From Cacajao melanocephalus (lineage: Eukaryota; Chordata; Mammalia; Primates; Pitheciidae), in NCBI GenBank assembly GCA_963573385.1, contig CAUYLG010066009.1:19236-83235 (forward strand): DNA of 64,000 nt, written 5' to 3'. The notes beneath the pieces were generated by a model. That model saw only the letters and a list, made by a program, of their open reading frames with translations. It made no database searches and had not been told where the DNA came from. Each line of letters opens with the position of its first letter. Position 1 is the stretch's first letter. A program made the translations under genes and the position numbers. This document shows positions 26,283 through 39,440 of the stretch, piece by piece.

Positions 26283-27179
26283 TTCCTAATTTTCTCTCTT
26301 GTGCTTTGTGGATAATTTTATTAACAATGATTTGAATGATTTCTGTGACTATTTTTTATTTTAATGTGTTCTAACATTCTTTTATTATTTAATATTTTGA
26401 AATTAGATTTCTGTATAGTTTCTATACTACACCTACTTAATAAAAAGCATTTCGGCTTTAAAATTTTCATTTAGAAGTTCTTCTCCTATCATCCTTCTTT
26501 AGCAATGAACATTTTCCACTGCAAAAACAGAATCAAGACATTTAATAACTTTTCATGATACCACTGTGCCTCATTTAAACTTTCGAAACTTTTAAACTTT
26601 TTCTTTACTCTCCACTTCTGTGAGATTTCTAGACCCTTGATATTGTTGCTACAATTGCACAATTTGATCGCTCATTACTTGCTTCTATCTTGAGTTCAAC
26701 TCCTATCCTGACTTTCACTGAAGCAGCTTGTGCTGGGACATTTAGATATATCATTCATCCGCCACTTTGAAAACAGCATGTAATTTCTCTCAATTTCTAA
26801 TTAAAAAAATTTTTTTTGCTATACTTCTTTAATTTTTTATTTAAATGTTTAGACCTCAGGAAGGGATGGAGTTGAATTTATCAGATTTCTCAGTTCATGG
26901 CATATTGTTATGGTTGGTCTCTGCTTCTTTCTAGTTTTATTATTCTTCTTTATATTAATATTTTGATGCTCATATTTTTCTCACCACAGATATCCATCCT
27001 AATGTGTACATATATGTCTTTAATGTTTTTATATATTTAAACATCCTTAAATATGGGTAATGTTCTATGTATTTATGTGTGACATAAATATGTGTTAATA
27101 GTTTTTATTCGCTTACAACCTTAAAATTTGATGTTATCTGATTTTCTAATTTCTGCCCATTCTAAAGAATATATTTTAT
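26283..27179. other. CACNA1D intron 3, very AT-rich, no gene seen
   Basis: AT-rich non-coding sequence with nothing recognised. Confidence 0.5.
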
Positions 27180-28773
27180 TATTTTAGTATTTTGTCATTT
27201 TGGTATTATTTTATAGATTTAGGTGATACAAGTGCATTTTTATCAGAAGGACCTATCACATAGTGGTGAAGTCTGGGCTTTTATTACACCCATTGCCCAA
27301 AGAGTAAACATTGTGCCAGATAATTTTATGATTCTCTTCCCTGTCCTGCCCTCTCACCTTTTGGAATCCTCAATGTGTATTATTCCATTCTGTACATCTA
27401 TATGTAGTCTTTGTTTAGCTCCCACTTATAGATGAGAACATGCAGTATTTGACTTTCTGTTTCTGAGTTATTTCATTTAGAATAACAGCCTCCAACTTCA
27501 TCCATGTTGCTTCAATAGGCAGGATTTCATTCTTTCTTATGGCTGAGTAGTAGTCCATATATATATGAGCACACACCGAACACACACCCCACGTTTTCTT
27601 TATCCATATATCCATCAATAGACACTTAGCTTGATTCCATGACTTTGCTATTATAAATAGTGTTGTAATAAATATACAAATGCAGGTGCCTTTTTGATAT
27701 AATTATTTCTTTTCCTTTGGGTAAATACCCAGCAGTGGGATTGCTGGATCAGATGATAGTTCTATTTTTAGTTTTTTTGATAAATCTCCATACTGTTTTC
27801 CATAGAGGTTGTACTAATTTACAACCCATCAACAGTTTGTAAGCATACCTTTTTCTCCACACCCTCACCAACACTCATTGACTTTTGACTTTTTAATAAT
27901 ATCCATTCTGACTGGTGTTTAAGATGGTATCACATTGTGGTTTTTAAGTTGCATTTCTCTGATGATTAGTGATGAGCATTTTTTTTCATGTTTTTGGGCC
28001 ACTTAGCTGACTTCTTTGAAAAAAATGTCTGTTGATATTCTTTGCCCAATTTTTAATGGGTTTATTTTTTCTTGTTGAGTTACTTGAGTCTGTTGTAGAA
28101 TCTGGATATGAATTCTTTGACAGATGCAGTATTTGCTAATATTTTTCCCATTCTGCATGTTGCTTGTTCATTCTGTTATTTTTTTTTTTAAGTTTAGTTA
28201 AGTAGCATTTGTCCACTTCTGTTTTTGGTGCATTTGTTTTTGAGGACTTACTCATAAATTCTTTGCCTAGGCCAATGTCCAGAGGAGTTTTTCCTAGGTT
28301 TTCTTCTAGGACCTTTATAGTTTTGAGCCTTACATTTAAGTCTTTAATTCATCTTGAGTTAATTTTTGTACTTGGTGAGAGACATATGTTTCATGAATAT
28401 TACACCATGAAACTTCAGGGTGAAGTTTCAATCTTATGCATCTAGCTATTCAATTTTCCCAGCCCTATTTATTGAACAGGGTGCCCTTTCTGCAGTGCAT
28501 ATTTTTGTTATTATGGTTGAAAATGAATTGGTTGTAGATATCCCACTTTATTTCTAGATTCTCTATTCTGTTCCATTGATCTATGTGTCTATTTTTACAC
28601 CAGTACCATGCTATTTTGCTTACTATAGCCTTGTAATACAAGCTGGAGTCAGATAATGTGATGCCTCCAGATTTGTTCCTTTTGTTTTGGATTGTTTTGG
28701 CTAGATGGGCCCTTTTGTTTGCTTCCAAGTGAATTTTAGGACTTTTTTCTAATTCTGTGAAAAACGACATTGG

Positions 28774-29191
<418 letters not shown>

Positions 29192-29898
29192 TTATGTCAT
29201 CTATAATGTTTTAATCAGTGCTTTGTAGTTCTTGTTGTAGAAATCTTTCACTTTTTTGGTTAAATGTACATGTAGATATTCTATTTTTTGTGTGGTTATT
29301 GTAAATGGGATTGAGTTTTCAATTTGGCTATCAGCTTGATTGTTATTGGTATATAGAAATACTATTTTTTCTATAACAATTTTGTATCCTGAAACCTAAC
29401 TAAAGTCGTTTATAAAATCCAGGAGTCTTTTGAAGAGTCTTCAGGGTTTTCCAGGTATAATATCGTATCAGTTAGTGAACAGAGATAATTTGACTTTTCT
29501 TTTTCAATTTGGATGTCCTTTATTTCTTTCTCTTTCCTGATTGCTCTAGCTAGGACTTCTAGTACTTTGTTGAATAGGAGTGGTGAGAGGGGGTATCCTT
29601 GTCTTATTCCAATTCACAAAAAGGATGTACTCAAGTTTTCCTCATTCAGTTTAACGTTGGCTATGGATTTGTCATATATGGAATTGATTATTTTAAGGTA
29701 TGTCTGTTGGCATCTAGTTTGCTAAGAATTTTTATCATGAAGGGATACTAAATTTTATCAAGTAATTTTTCTGTACCTATTGAGATAATCATATGTTTTT
29801 TGTTTTTAATTTTGTTTGTATGGTGAATCACACTTAACTGATTTTTATGTTAAAACTTCCTTGCATCCCTGGAATAAACCCCACTTGATCATGGCATA

Positions 29899-30261
29899 TG
29901 ATATGGTTTGGCTGTATTCCCACCCAAATATCATCTTGTAGCTCCCATAATTCCCGTGTTGTGGGAGGGACCTGGTGGATGATGACTGAATTATGAGGGC
30001 AGGTCTTTCCTGTACTGTTCTCTTGATAATGAAATGAATGAGTCTCCGAAGATCTGACAGTTTCAAAAATGGGAGTTTCTCTACACAAGCTCTCTTTTTG
30101 CCTGCTGCCATCCACATAGATGTGACTTGCTCCTTCTTGCCTTCTGCCATGATTGTGAAGCCTTCTCAGCCACGTGGGTAAGTCCAATAAACCTCTTGTT
30201 TTTTGTAAATTGCCCAGTCTCGGATGTATCTTTATCAGCAGCATGAGAACAGACTAATACA
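29899..30261 (+). repeat. Solo MST-type MaLR LTR nested in L1
   Basis: A complete LTR from TGATATGGTTTGGC to CTAATACA with no internal sequence. It interrupts the L1 phrase gatcatgg...atattatctt. The flanking pentamers gcata (29894-29898) and gtata (30262-30266) are the probable 5-bp target duplication with one change. It is a product of LTR-LTR recombination. Confidence 0.9.
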
Positions 30262-30722
30262 GTATATTATCTTCATGATGTTTTGCTGGAGTTGGTTTGC
30301 TAGTATTTTGTTGAGGATTTTTGCATCTATGGTTATCAGGAATATTAGCCTGTAGTTTCCCTTCATTGATATGTCCTTTCTTGGCTTTGGAATCAGGGTA
30401 ATATTGGCTTCACACAATGAGGTAGGGAGAATTCCTTCCTTCTCAATTTTGCAAACAATTTGAGGATGATTGGTACAATGTCTTCTTTGTATGATGTCTG
30501 GTAACCTTTGGCTTAAATCCATATTGTCTTGGGATTTTGTTGTTGTTAGGAGCTTTTTATTATTACTTCGGTTTCGCTACTTGTTACTGGTCTGTTCTTG
30601 GTTTCTATTTCTTTCTGGTTCAATCTTTGGAGGTAGCATTTTTCTAGGAACTTATAATTTCCTCTAGATTTTCTAGTTTGTGTGCATAGAGATGCTCAGA
30701 ATATTCTTAAATATGTGAATAT

Positions 30723-33371
30723 GTTAACTCAAGTTACCTTTTTTCCCCTTGGGAAAATATTTAGGAACAAATACATGTGGGTTTTCAGAGATAGTTCATC
30801 CTTAAACTAAAGAAAGACAAAGTAGGCCTTTAGCTCTATTAATAAGCATTACAGAGAGGTAAACTGCTTTTTCATTGCAATAATGCATATATGCAGGAGA
30901 AATACAAAAAAATAGGATGGAGGGAGCAGGATAGGAGGCAAATGGGAAAGACTTTACGATTAATCACAAAGTGGACTTTCATATCTTTTTTTTAAGCTTA
31001 ACAAATTTGCTCATAAAATATCAGCAGGATGTGAACATAAGGCATATAATTTTCACTTACTTAAAAGAGATAAAATCAAGTTATGCAATCAATACTCTCC
31101 TTAGCTAAGTGGTTAATTCATTTAACTGCTGAAGAGGCAGTTTGCTAATGAGTAGCTGAGACTGGATAGGTGATTGCATAAATCCCAATCTTACTGGTGT
31201 GTATAGCTGATAATCTCATTAAGAAATGTTCCCATAGGACCAAAGAAGTGAATATATAAGAGATTGCAACAGATAACACCATTATTTCACTTTGCTTTTT
31301 ATATATTGTGCCTGTCAAACAGTGTGACTAAGAGGGCGCATTGCTTAATTAATACTGGGCAGGGTAGGGGAGATATGGTGGCTTGTATTAGAAAGCCTAG
31401 AAAACTTTAATAAGAGTTTCAGAGCTATAATGGTAGTCTTGCTGAGAAACAATTAAAAATGAAACTTGTTAATCAAGCAGTTAAAAATGCTTGTTAATAA
31501 AACAGTTAAAATGGCCAAGAAAAATTTAAATAAATTACAAGTAAATCTTAGAAAAATCCCTCTGGTTCTTTTCAACTAGCAGTTGTGTCACTTGATTAAG
31601 ACTACAACTACCTTGATTTTACTATTTAGGAAAAGCAGAAGTAGGGAAAAAATCCCATTATAGATACCACAATGTATGTACATAACCTTACTCTTGGCTA
31701 TGAGTTGGTGGGCATCACTTATGTAGGCTCTTACTGACTAAGGACAGACAGAATTGACTCTAACTCTGATATAGCTCACTTTTCCTAGCCTCCTTGATAA
31801 AGTCAGCCCTGTGATGGAGATCTGACCAGCAAAATATACATGAAAGTTATGTCTGCCAGGTCTGCACATGGCCCACCCAAACCTCTCATGTTTTTCTCCA
31901 TTCTCTCACTTCTTCCTCCTAGTTGAATGTGGGCTCCCAGGGAAGAAGATACCAGTACTTCTATTGTACATGATCCCTGAATTGCCTCACAGACCAGAAT
32001 ATGTTATTATAATAAACTATACCGTCTGTGAGGTCAAAGTAAGGTATACTTCTATTAGGGCATTGAGATTTTTTCATAAAGATCTTATATTTACCCTCTA
32101 ACATAACTGAGGTCTCTGCTATGCCCTTTAGTTTATCTTTCATTAATGCACTCACTGAACAAGTCTTTATTGTGTTCTGTATGTGCCACAGACATTGCCA
32201 GCCACTAGAAATAGGAGCTAGTGGCAAACAGTGGGAGAAAATTAGCATTAGAGCTTTGGCATCTCTACAATGTTTGTGGGCCTAGGATTGCTTCTAAGGC
32301 AGTTTTGTTGAACCACATGCTTACCTACTTTATATTCAAAAAGAGTTGAGTATTTTTTCCTTACCTAGATTTACTATTTGTACCACTGTGCCAAAATGTA
32401 ATAAGTTCTGACACTGCACTGAGAATGTTGGTTTGGAACAATGGTCTATTTCTAGGTTAGGTATATATGTGCTGAAGGTTTTGTGTTTTGTCAGATTCAC
32501 ATTATGGAGAAGTTTTCTTTTTTTGTCCTAGAGACTGTCTCTCCTGACACGATATTATTAACCAGACATAAATAAAGCTTTTTGTCATCATCCCCAAATC
32601 ACAAAGTTTTTAAAAGTTGCAGGTTTTATTCTTATTCACTTTTACTTAGTTCCATTTCTTCTTTTGTTATAGCTAACCTCATTGTGCAAAGACCATCATA
32701 CAATAATGGAGACCTACCTTTCCAGTGAGATAGTGCCGGAACAGACTATTGCCTATGATTTCTGCTATAAAAGGTGTTTCCTTTTGATGAAAGAAGCAGC
32801 TGTGACAGACAGATCATAGATATCCAGGGTACATTTTATGATCAGTTTAGCTATTGTCCATCCTGATATAAGTTTTGCATTCAGTTGATGGAACGTTTAG
32901 AACTAGGCTTCTGATATTAAGTTGATGATGAGTATGCACAAATGTACATACCATTTTACTTATTTAATAACTTGGTAATAATTTAGGAAATGAAAAACTT
33001 ATGATTAAAATGCTAGGCAAACCATTTTAAGGACCAATTCTGCTTGTCATCAAGCAAATGACCTGCTGTACCGACTATACTAGTTGAAATCTCCAATAGA
33101 ATTAATTATTTGCAATTGTATTAGTTTGATTCCTTTGGAGCAGTGATTCTTAGATTCAGGAGGGAGGTAGAATGCCATCTGAAAATCAGATGAAAGCTAA
33201 AGATCTTCAGAAAATACACAAATGCGGCACATTTTATATATAATTCAGGGAATTCTTGATTTACCAAGCTCAACAACTTGAAGATAATAAAAGACCCCTG
33301 TTTTAGTGCACATGAAGTTGGAGAAGCTGTTTTTCAAATCAGCTCATGATCTTCCTGAGGCCCAATGGGTC
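30723..33371. other. CACNA1D intron 3 with an L2 piece, no gene seen
   Basis: Mostly unrecognised sequence. An antisense L2 terminus is visible at about 32130-32230 (cattaatgcactcactgaac, tgtgttctgtatgtgccaca). The stretch 31070-31260 has no repeat and several TAAT words. Confidence 0.5.
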
Positions 33372-33592
33372 ACTGTAAATCGTTCTATTATAAAGACACC
33401 ACGTGCACTCATATATTCGTTGTGACACTGTTTACGATAACAAAGACCTGGAACCAACCCAAATGACCATCAGTGACAGACTGGATAAAGGAAATGTGGC
33501 ATATATACACCATGGAATACTATGCAGTCATAAGAAAGGATGAGTTCATGTCCTTTGTAGGGACATGGATGAATCCAGAAACCATCATTATT
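33372..33592 (+). repeat. L1P LINE fragment, truncated at both ends
   Basis: ORF2 C-terminal piece: ctggaaccaacccaaatgac, ccatggaatactatgcagtc, gatgagttcatgtcctttgt and gggacatggatgaatccaga. There is no 3' UTR or A tail, so its right side was deleted after insertion. Confidence 0.85.
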
Positions 33593-35189
33593 TCAAATAT
33601 CTAATGGAGGATGGGGCAGCAGAAAATTCTAAAGCAAGAACCACTGTTTCAGTGCTTTTAAAGATTTCACATGCATAAAATTCATCTAGAAATAACTAAA
33701 AAGAAAGACAGATTCCTGGGCTATAATTCCAGAGATTTTAGTTGAGTCATTCTGGAATGGGAAGGAAAAACTACATTTTAAAATAATTAATTTTATTGAT
33801 GTTTCTATAGATTGCAGGTGAGCTATGTTTTTTCAGAAACACTTTCTAACCTTCACTTGGAAATCCTTCAAACTGCTGGTCACCAAAACAACCATCTCTC
33901 TGCAAGCCACCCTTGGTGCTCCTGCGTGCTAGGTTTTCCACCAAGCTGAAACAGCTCACCTGGCTTGGGTGTCTTCTTCCTTTCTTAACGCTTCCACAGA
34001 TAAAATAATACAAAGTCTTAGCCATGTCTTTGGGTAGCTAATTCATCTGGCTGACCTAATGTAGCTCACTATTATCACTACTTAACAGAGGAAACCACTC
34101 CTGATCACCCTACATTCCTTAATATACTGTGATAACGTTGGATAGCTGCAGAATTTTCATCACTGTTTGAAAAATAGATGACACCAGTTTATAAGCCATA
34201 GGGCCAAACCTCTAGAAGGAAATGGCAAGATAAATGTAGTCTTCCTCTACATTACTGTTTCTTTCTTCCCACGTGTTTCTTTGGGGAAAGAACTGAGACA
34301 AAGAAAAAAAATAGTATTTTTAACCTGGATCTTAGTGAGAAAATGTTCATAGCTAAAATAAAAATGTTTCCATTTTACTTTCAAACATAAATTAGAATTT
34401 CTGTCTTTCAGCAAAAGTTTCCTATCAACCATTAGATCAAGATTGGTATCTCTGGATTCAGGAGTATGTACATATGTCTTTAAGTTTGTCTTTTTAATAA
34501 TAACACTAATATTAATTATTATATTAATAATAATTGTACGACTATTAACATATTAGCTATGTAATATATTTATAAATTATTAACATTATATAACATATTA
34601 CTGACATATTAATAACAATTTACTATCTTATTAGGTTTCTCCTCACTTTGTTTTATTTATTATCTTGTCAAGTAGAGTTATAGAAGAGCCATCTTAAAAT
34701 ACAAATTAAGGATATAAAGCAGATATTTCTTAAAACCCTGCAGTTGAAACAATAGTTTTCTTACTTGACTCAGTGTTTCTTCACAATTCCAGGTTCTTCT
34801 CAAGGAAATGATTTGTATTTAATAAATATTTAATCAAACATTTAATACTCACCCTCTTGGTTTTTTAAATGTGCATGTGTGAGACTCATGGTATGTATTC
34901 TTTGTGAAGTAAAACTTGGTCTATGCATTGTTATATTCAATATGTCCAAAATAATTCAACCTTATTAATAATCAGAAGAAGCGTTTTATTTTTGCTTTAT
35001 AAAAAAAAGAAAAGATTTTGCTAAGGATAAATGACAGAAAACCTCCAGAAATCAGAAAGCCCTTTTCAATAGTAGAAATATTAAAATATGTTTAAGAGAC
35101 AAATGTTGGTTAAACAATCTAGAGAAAAGATGATCATTTTAGGGGTATGCAATCTCAAAATTGTACTGTGAGTGGTTGCTTTCTCACTG
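33593..35189. other. CACNA1D intron 3, no gene seen
   Basis: Non-coding sequence, including an AT-only low-complexity block at about 34494-34622 made of TAT/ATTA words. Confidence 0.5.
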
Positions 35190-35298
35190 AAATGACAGAG
35201 CACAGTTGAGTAGCCTTAATAAGAACTAAATGAATCTCAAAGCCTAAAATATTTACCATCTGCTTTATTAACAAAATATTTGCAGATCCCTGGTCTAC
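35190..35298 (+). repeat. Ancient interspersed repeat, second copy
   Basis: cacagttgagtagccttaat and the following caaagcctaaaatatttacc match the right half of the same family as 23471-23640. Confidence 0.5.
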
Positions 35299-35299
35299 A

Positions 35300-35930
35300 A
35301 TTTTTTTCTGTTTATTAAGTTATACATGAAAAATATTTATATTTATGGTATACAATGTGGCATTTTGATACCTGTATACCTTATGAAATTATTACATCAA
35401 CTAATTAACATATCCATCACATCATATACTTATTTATTTTGTAGTGAGAACAGTTAAGATCTACTCTCTCAGCAACTTTAAAGTAACAATAAATTATGAA
35501 AGCAGATAACCTGATGGACATGTGTGCAAAGAACCTGACCGAATAGATATTTCTCAAAATGAGACATATAAATGGCCAACAGATAAATGAAAAACTGCTC
35601 AGTATCATTAACCATCAGGGAAATGAAAATGAAAACCACCATGAAATATTATCTGTTAGAATAACTATTATCAAAAAGATGAAAAATGTTTGTTGGTAAG
35701 GATGTAGAGAAAAGAAAACCTTGGTACACTGGTGGTGGGAATGTAAATTATTAAAGTCCTTATGGAAATCAGTATGAAGATTCCTTAAAAAGTTAAAAAT
35801 GGAACTAGCATATAATCCTATAATCCAATGTCTGGATGTTTATCCAAAGGAAATGAAATTAGGACCTCATAGAGATATCTGCATTCTAATGTTCATTGCC
35901 GCTTTATTCACAATAGTCAAGACATAGAAT
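35300..35930 (-). repeat. L1M LINE with internal inversion (twin-priming type)
   Basis: 35300-35500 is antisense L1 3' UTR (atttatatttatggtataca, aattaacatatccatcacat). From about 35505 the orientation flips to sense ORF2 (aaatggccaacagataaatg, ggaatgtaaattattaaagt, atccaaaggaaatgaaatta). A 3' end in one orientation joined to an upstream part in the other is the structure left by twin priming during L1 reverse transcription. Confidence 0.75.
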
Positions 35931-36434
35931 CAGCCCTATGACACGATTGAGTGAATTTTCAATTTTTGGGACTATAGTAAAGAAAACAAAAACTCCGAGT
36001 TAAATTGCTTTAAATCAATACCATTGTAAAGTTTCAGGATGGTCAATAACACACATCTACATAGAATTTTATTCCTGAAATCTATAGTAACTTACCATTA
36101 CCTGCATTTTTTCTCCTAAGTACATAATTGATTAATACCTGCATTGGCGTTTTGGTGGGACATTAATGTTTTCCAGAAAGACTGAACAGAAAATTACAAT
36201 TGCCTCTAATCTGTGTTTTATGAACACAGAGTGAGCACTTTGATCACCTATATACCTCAGAATTCTATTTCATCTGATCAGCAGCAGCAATTTGAATTTG
36301 GTGTGTCTGCCTTTGAAACAAATTTAAGTTTAAAGTAGTAATTTACAGGTTGTTCAACTTTTGCTATCTAAAATAACACAATCCTTCTAAAGAAGATTTT
36401 GTTCTGGTAGAGAGGGGAAGGATTGTAATCAAGC
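35931..36434. other. CACNA1D intron 3, no gene seen
   Basis: Non-coding sequence with nothing recognised. Confidence 0.5.
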
Positions 36435-37222
36435 AGTGGCATTTGCAAAGGATTAGAGGAAGAAATAAACAGATTCACAGGCAAGAAATGGCAAACAATC
36501 TGTTTGGCAGGGTAAACACCCTGTTTCAGGACTTCTTGTTAGAGTGGAAATATTTCTTTGTTCCTTCCATTTTCTGGGGAGGTGACGTCCACTCCATTCC
36601 CTAGCAGATAACATATTGCAGAAACATTCCGGTCCCTCCCTCCTTTAGTGGTTATTCCTACATGAGATGGAGTAAATAATCTGATGAGTAACGTTAGGGA
36701 AAGGGACTCGGAGCTCTTTCTTTCACTAACCTTTCATTGGCAGTTCCAATGAAACTGCCCTCTGCCTTGCATCTCTTTGGTTTCTATTTCAACCTGTCTA
36801 CTTTCAGGCTAAATGTGTTCTCTCTCCTCCTGTCTCCCAGGCATCAGCACAAAGTAGCCTCCTGTGAGAGACAAGGAGTAGAGGTATATAAGAGTCAAAA
36901 GTCAATTTTGGCCTCTGCTTTAAATTGCAGTACCCGATCTTTCTCTCTCCTGGATTTCCCCTCTGGAGTCCCCTTCCACACTCTCTCGTGGAAGCCAGTC
37001 TTCCCCTCCTAAACTTCATCTCTATTCCCTTCCACTCAGTGTGGAAGCCAGTCTTCTCCTCCTAAACTTCATCTCTATTCCCTTCCACTCAGTGTGGAAG
37101 CTGCTTTCCTCTCCTGTATTCCATCTTTTTGGATTCTCTCACTCAGTGTGAGAGTTAGCTGTTTCTCTCTCCTTCTCCTGTTTCTCTCCCTCTTTAAATA
37201 AATCACTTTCTACAAACAACAA
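36435..37222 (+). repeat. ERV solo LTR with TATA box, tandem 53-bp units and poly(A) signal
   Basis: LTR architecture is clear: a TATA box (ggtatataagagtc, about 36880-36893), then a pyrimidine-rich downstream region with 53-bp direct repeats beginning at 36988, 37041 and 37094. The first two are nearly identical and the third is diverged. A terminal ctttaaataaatcactttct supplies AATAAA. The repeats carry small inverted repeats such as ccactcagtgtgg and ctcactcagtgtgag. Its transcriptional direction is opposite to CACNA1D. The family is not named and no viral genes are present. Confidence 0.6.
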
Positions 37223-38874
37223 AAAAAAGAATTTTGGATGTTTTAATCTCACTCCCACCAGATAAAAATTCTGAAAAGAGCTTTAGATAGATTCACTATT
37301 AATTTATGGTTCAACAATTCAGAATTTGTGTAAGCCCACAGAGAAGTACAATTTTGCATTATCATGAAAAAGGGACCAAGGGGCTAATTACTGACATAAA
37401 AGGGCAGCATTTTATCCATTTACTAGTTTAAGCTGCTTTCACACCATTTAAAAGCAGCCATTTAACTATAGTGTTTCATTATACCCTATTGTTATCTATG
37501 TACTGAAGAACATTCAAGGATTTCTTCTTTTTAAAAAATATCGGTCATTTCTTTATTACACAAGAGTAAAATAATAAAACCACGTATCTTCAAAGATGGG
37601 TTTTTGAGGGGCAAGGGGAGGATGTTCTTTGCATAAACTCCTATATCCCTTTCTATTCTGAGTTAAACCAAGTTAGCACAAAGAGGGAATGTGTCTAATG
37701 GGGCTATATTTTACACATAACAAATGCTTTACAAAGTACTTTATGAATGATTAAATAATGGCTATGTTAAACTACTCCTTTTTAATGTTTCCATCTTTCA
37801 TCCTATACTAATTTATATAATCAAAAAGCAGTGTTTTTATAGAACTGAGAAGTGCTTTCATTTTCATTACGCCACTGTTTAATGTCATCCCTCACCCTTG
37901 AAAAACATGAATGCAGGAACCATCTGCTTGCATGTCATTTCTGACCCTGACAAGAGCACGGTGAAGACATGGCTCATTGTGCCCCAGCAATGTATCTCAG
38001 ACAAGGACCCGTGCTGGAGATTCTTCTTTGGATGTGGTTCCTAGAAAGTGCTGTTGTGAACGAGTGCAGCGCTTCCCTTTGTCAAAAGGATAAAAATCCT
38101 GTGTGTCAGGATGTGCTCTTTTTTGCGAGGCTGCTGGGAAACCTCAAGGCCAGTTCCATGTCCAGGTGTCAGCAATCCGCTCCCCTCGAGCACCTTGGCA
38201 GGTGGACTTTGCTTCCATTCCCAACTGCTCCACTTTTCATCAAATTCCATTTTCTAAACCACCTCAGAAATTTTGAAAGTAGAAAGGGCACAAATCCTAA
38301 ACACCCTAATCATAGTGAGATTTTACTGTGTGTGAAAATAAAACAGATCATAAGAACATGGGACATCAGAGACATACCAGATTGGATATTTTTCTTCCCC
38401 AACTAACAGGGACATAAAGGCAACCAATATTTGTCATGAAACCAGACCGTAGCAAGCAAACATTTCAAAACTAAGACTCAGTTTTTGTATTAGAAACTTA
38501 TTTACCTATTAGCTACCTGGAATGAATATTTCACTTGGAAAAAAAAACAACAGCATCTAAGCACCTGGCACCGAAAGCAAGGGAGAGGAGAATAAGTTTT
38601 GGTGCCTTTTATCTGGTCACTGATGCAAAATAGATTCCAAAAATCAAGGGCTCGGGTTTGTGGACTTTCTGCTTTAACCAGATGCTCTAGATGCTACTAA
38701 CATCCCAGAGAGAGGCCAGACCCAACCCTCAAGACTTCCTTTTGTACAGCCTAAGATACAGAACACATGAGGTCACTCTGCAGAGTGAAATGACTGCTGA
38801 GGCAATAAGATGTGGTGTGAGGTAAAAGACTACAGGCTTAGTGAAGGACGATGTGGCAATAAGCATGGACATTA
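37223..38874. other. CACNA1D intron 3, no gene supported
   Basis: No repeat is recognised. It has one of the longer chance ORFs (37969-38406, 145 codons), which has no domain, low complexity or splice context suggesting a gene. The 37370-37470 segment (ctaattactgacataaaagg) could be conserved non-coding sequence. Confidence 0.45.
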
Positions 38875-39440
38875 AAAACACACATGCCCTCCAACGCAGA
38901 CAGCTTACTTAGCTTACTTCTGAGTTCTCATTCCAGACAAATGTTTTCTTGCATGCACAAAGAAGCACACAAAAGGATACTCGATGCAGCATGATTCGAA
39001 GCAGCAAAACCTTTGGAATTACCCTAAATGTTCATCACAAAGAAAACAAACTGTGGGACATTCATACATGGAATATTTTACACCAACTATGAAGTTGTTA
39101 GATCTCTGCAAACAGATATGAAAAGATCTGTAAGGTCTATTGAGTGGGAGAAAGGAAGCTATAGAATGCATGTTCCCACTTGCATGAAATTTAAAATAAA
39201 CTGTATTTATGTTTCAAAATACACAGGTGATATATACACATACATACATATTTGCTGTGAAAAACAAATACACAGGTGATATATACACACACATACATAC
39301 ACACTGTGAAAAACAACTCGGAAGGGTCACACGGAACTGATGATTGTAATTAGAATGAGTTGGGTAGGTAAAGGGGTTTGTTACTTTATCTGTATTATTT
39401 TAATTATTTAAAACAATGTATTCCTGTGTTACTTGGGTCA
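38875..39440 (+). repeat. Old L1M LINE 3' part with a 49-bp tandem duplication
   Basis: The order of L1 ORF2-end words is recognisable though diverged (gcaaaacctttggaattacc, gggacattcatacatggaat, gatatgaaaagatctgtaag). A 49-bp unit starting aaatacacaggtgatatata is duplicated in tandem (39217-39265 and 39266-39315). Each copy ends in CA-rich text and gtgaaaaac. Confidence 0.6.

Noticed and set aside
29834..30244. 136-codon minus-strand ORF
   Set aside because: It runs through the solo MST LTR inserted in L1. LTR antisense ORFs of this kind are common and non-coding.
37041..37100. Hairpin-bearing 53-bp repeats considered as a structured RNA or array
   Set aside because: They lie in the downstream region of an LTR with TATA and AATAAA signals. 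An LTR-internal duplication explains them.
37969..38406. 145-codon plus-strand ORF in intron 3
   Set aside because: No recognisable domain, signal or homology, no splice or promoter context, and its length is within chance for a 64-kb window.
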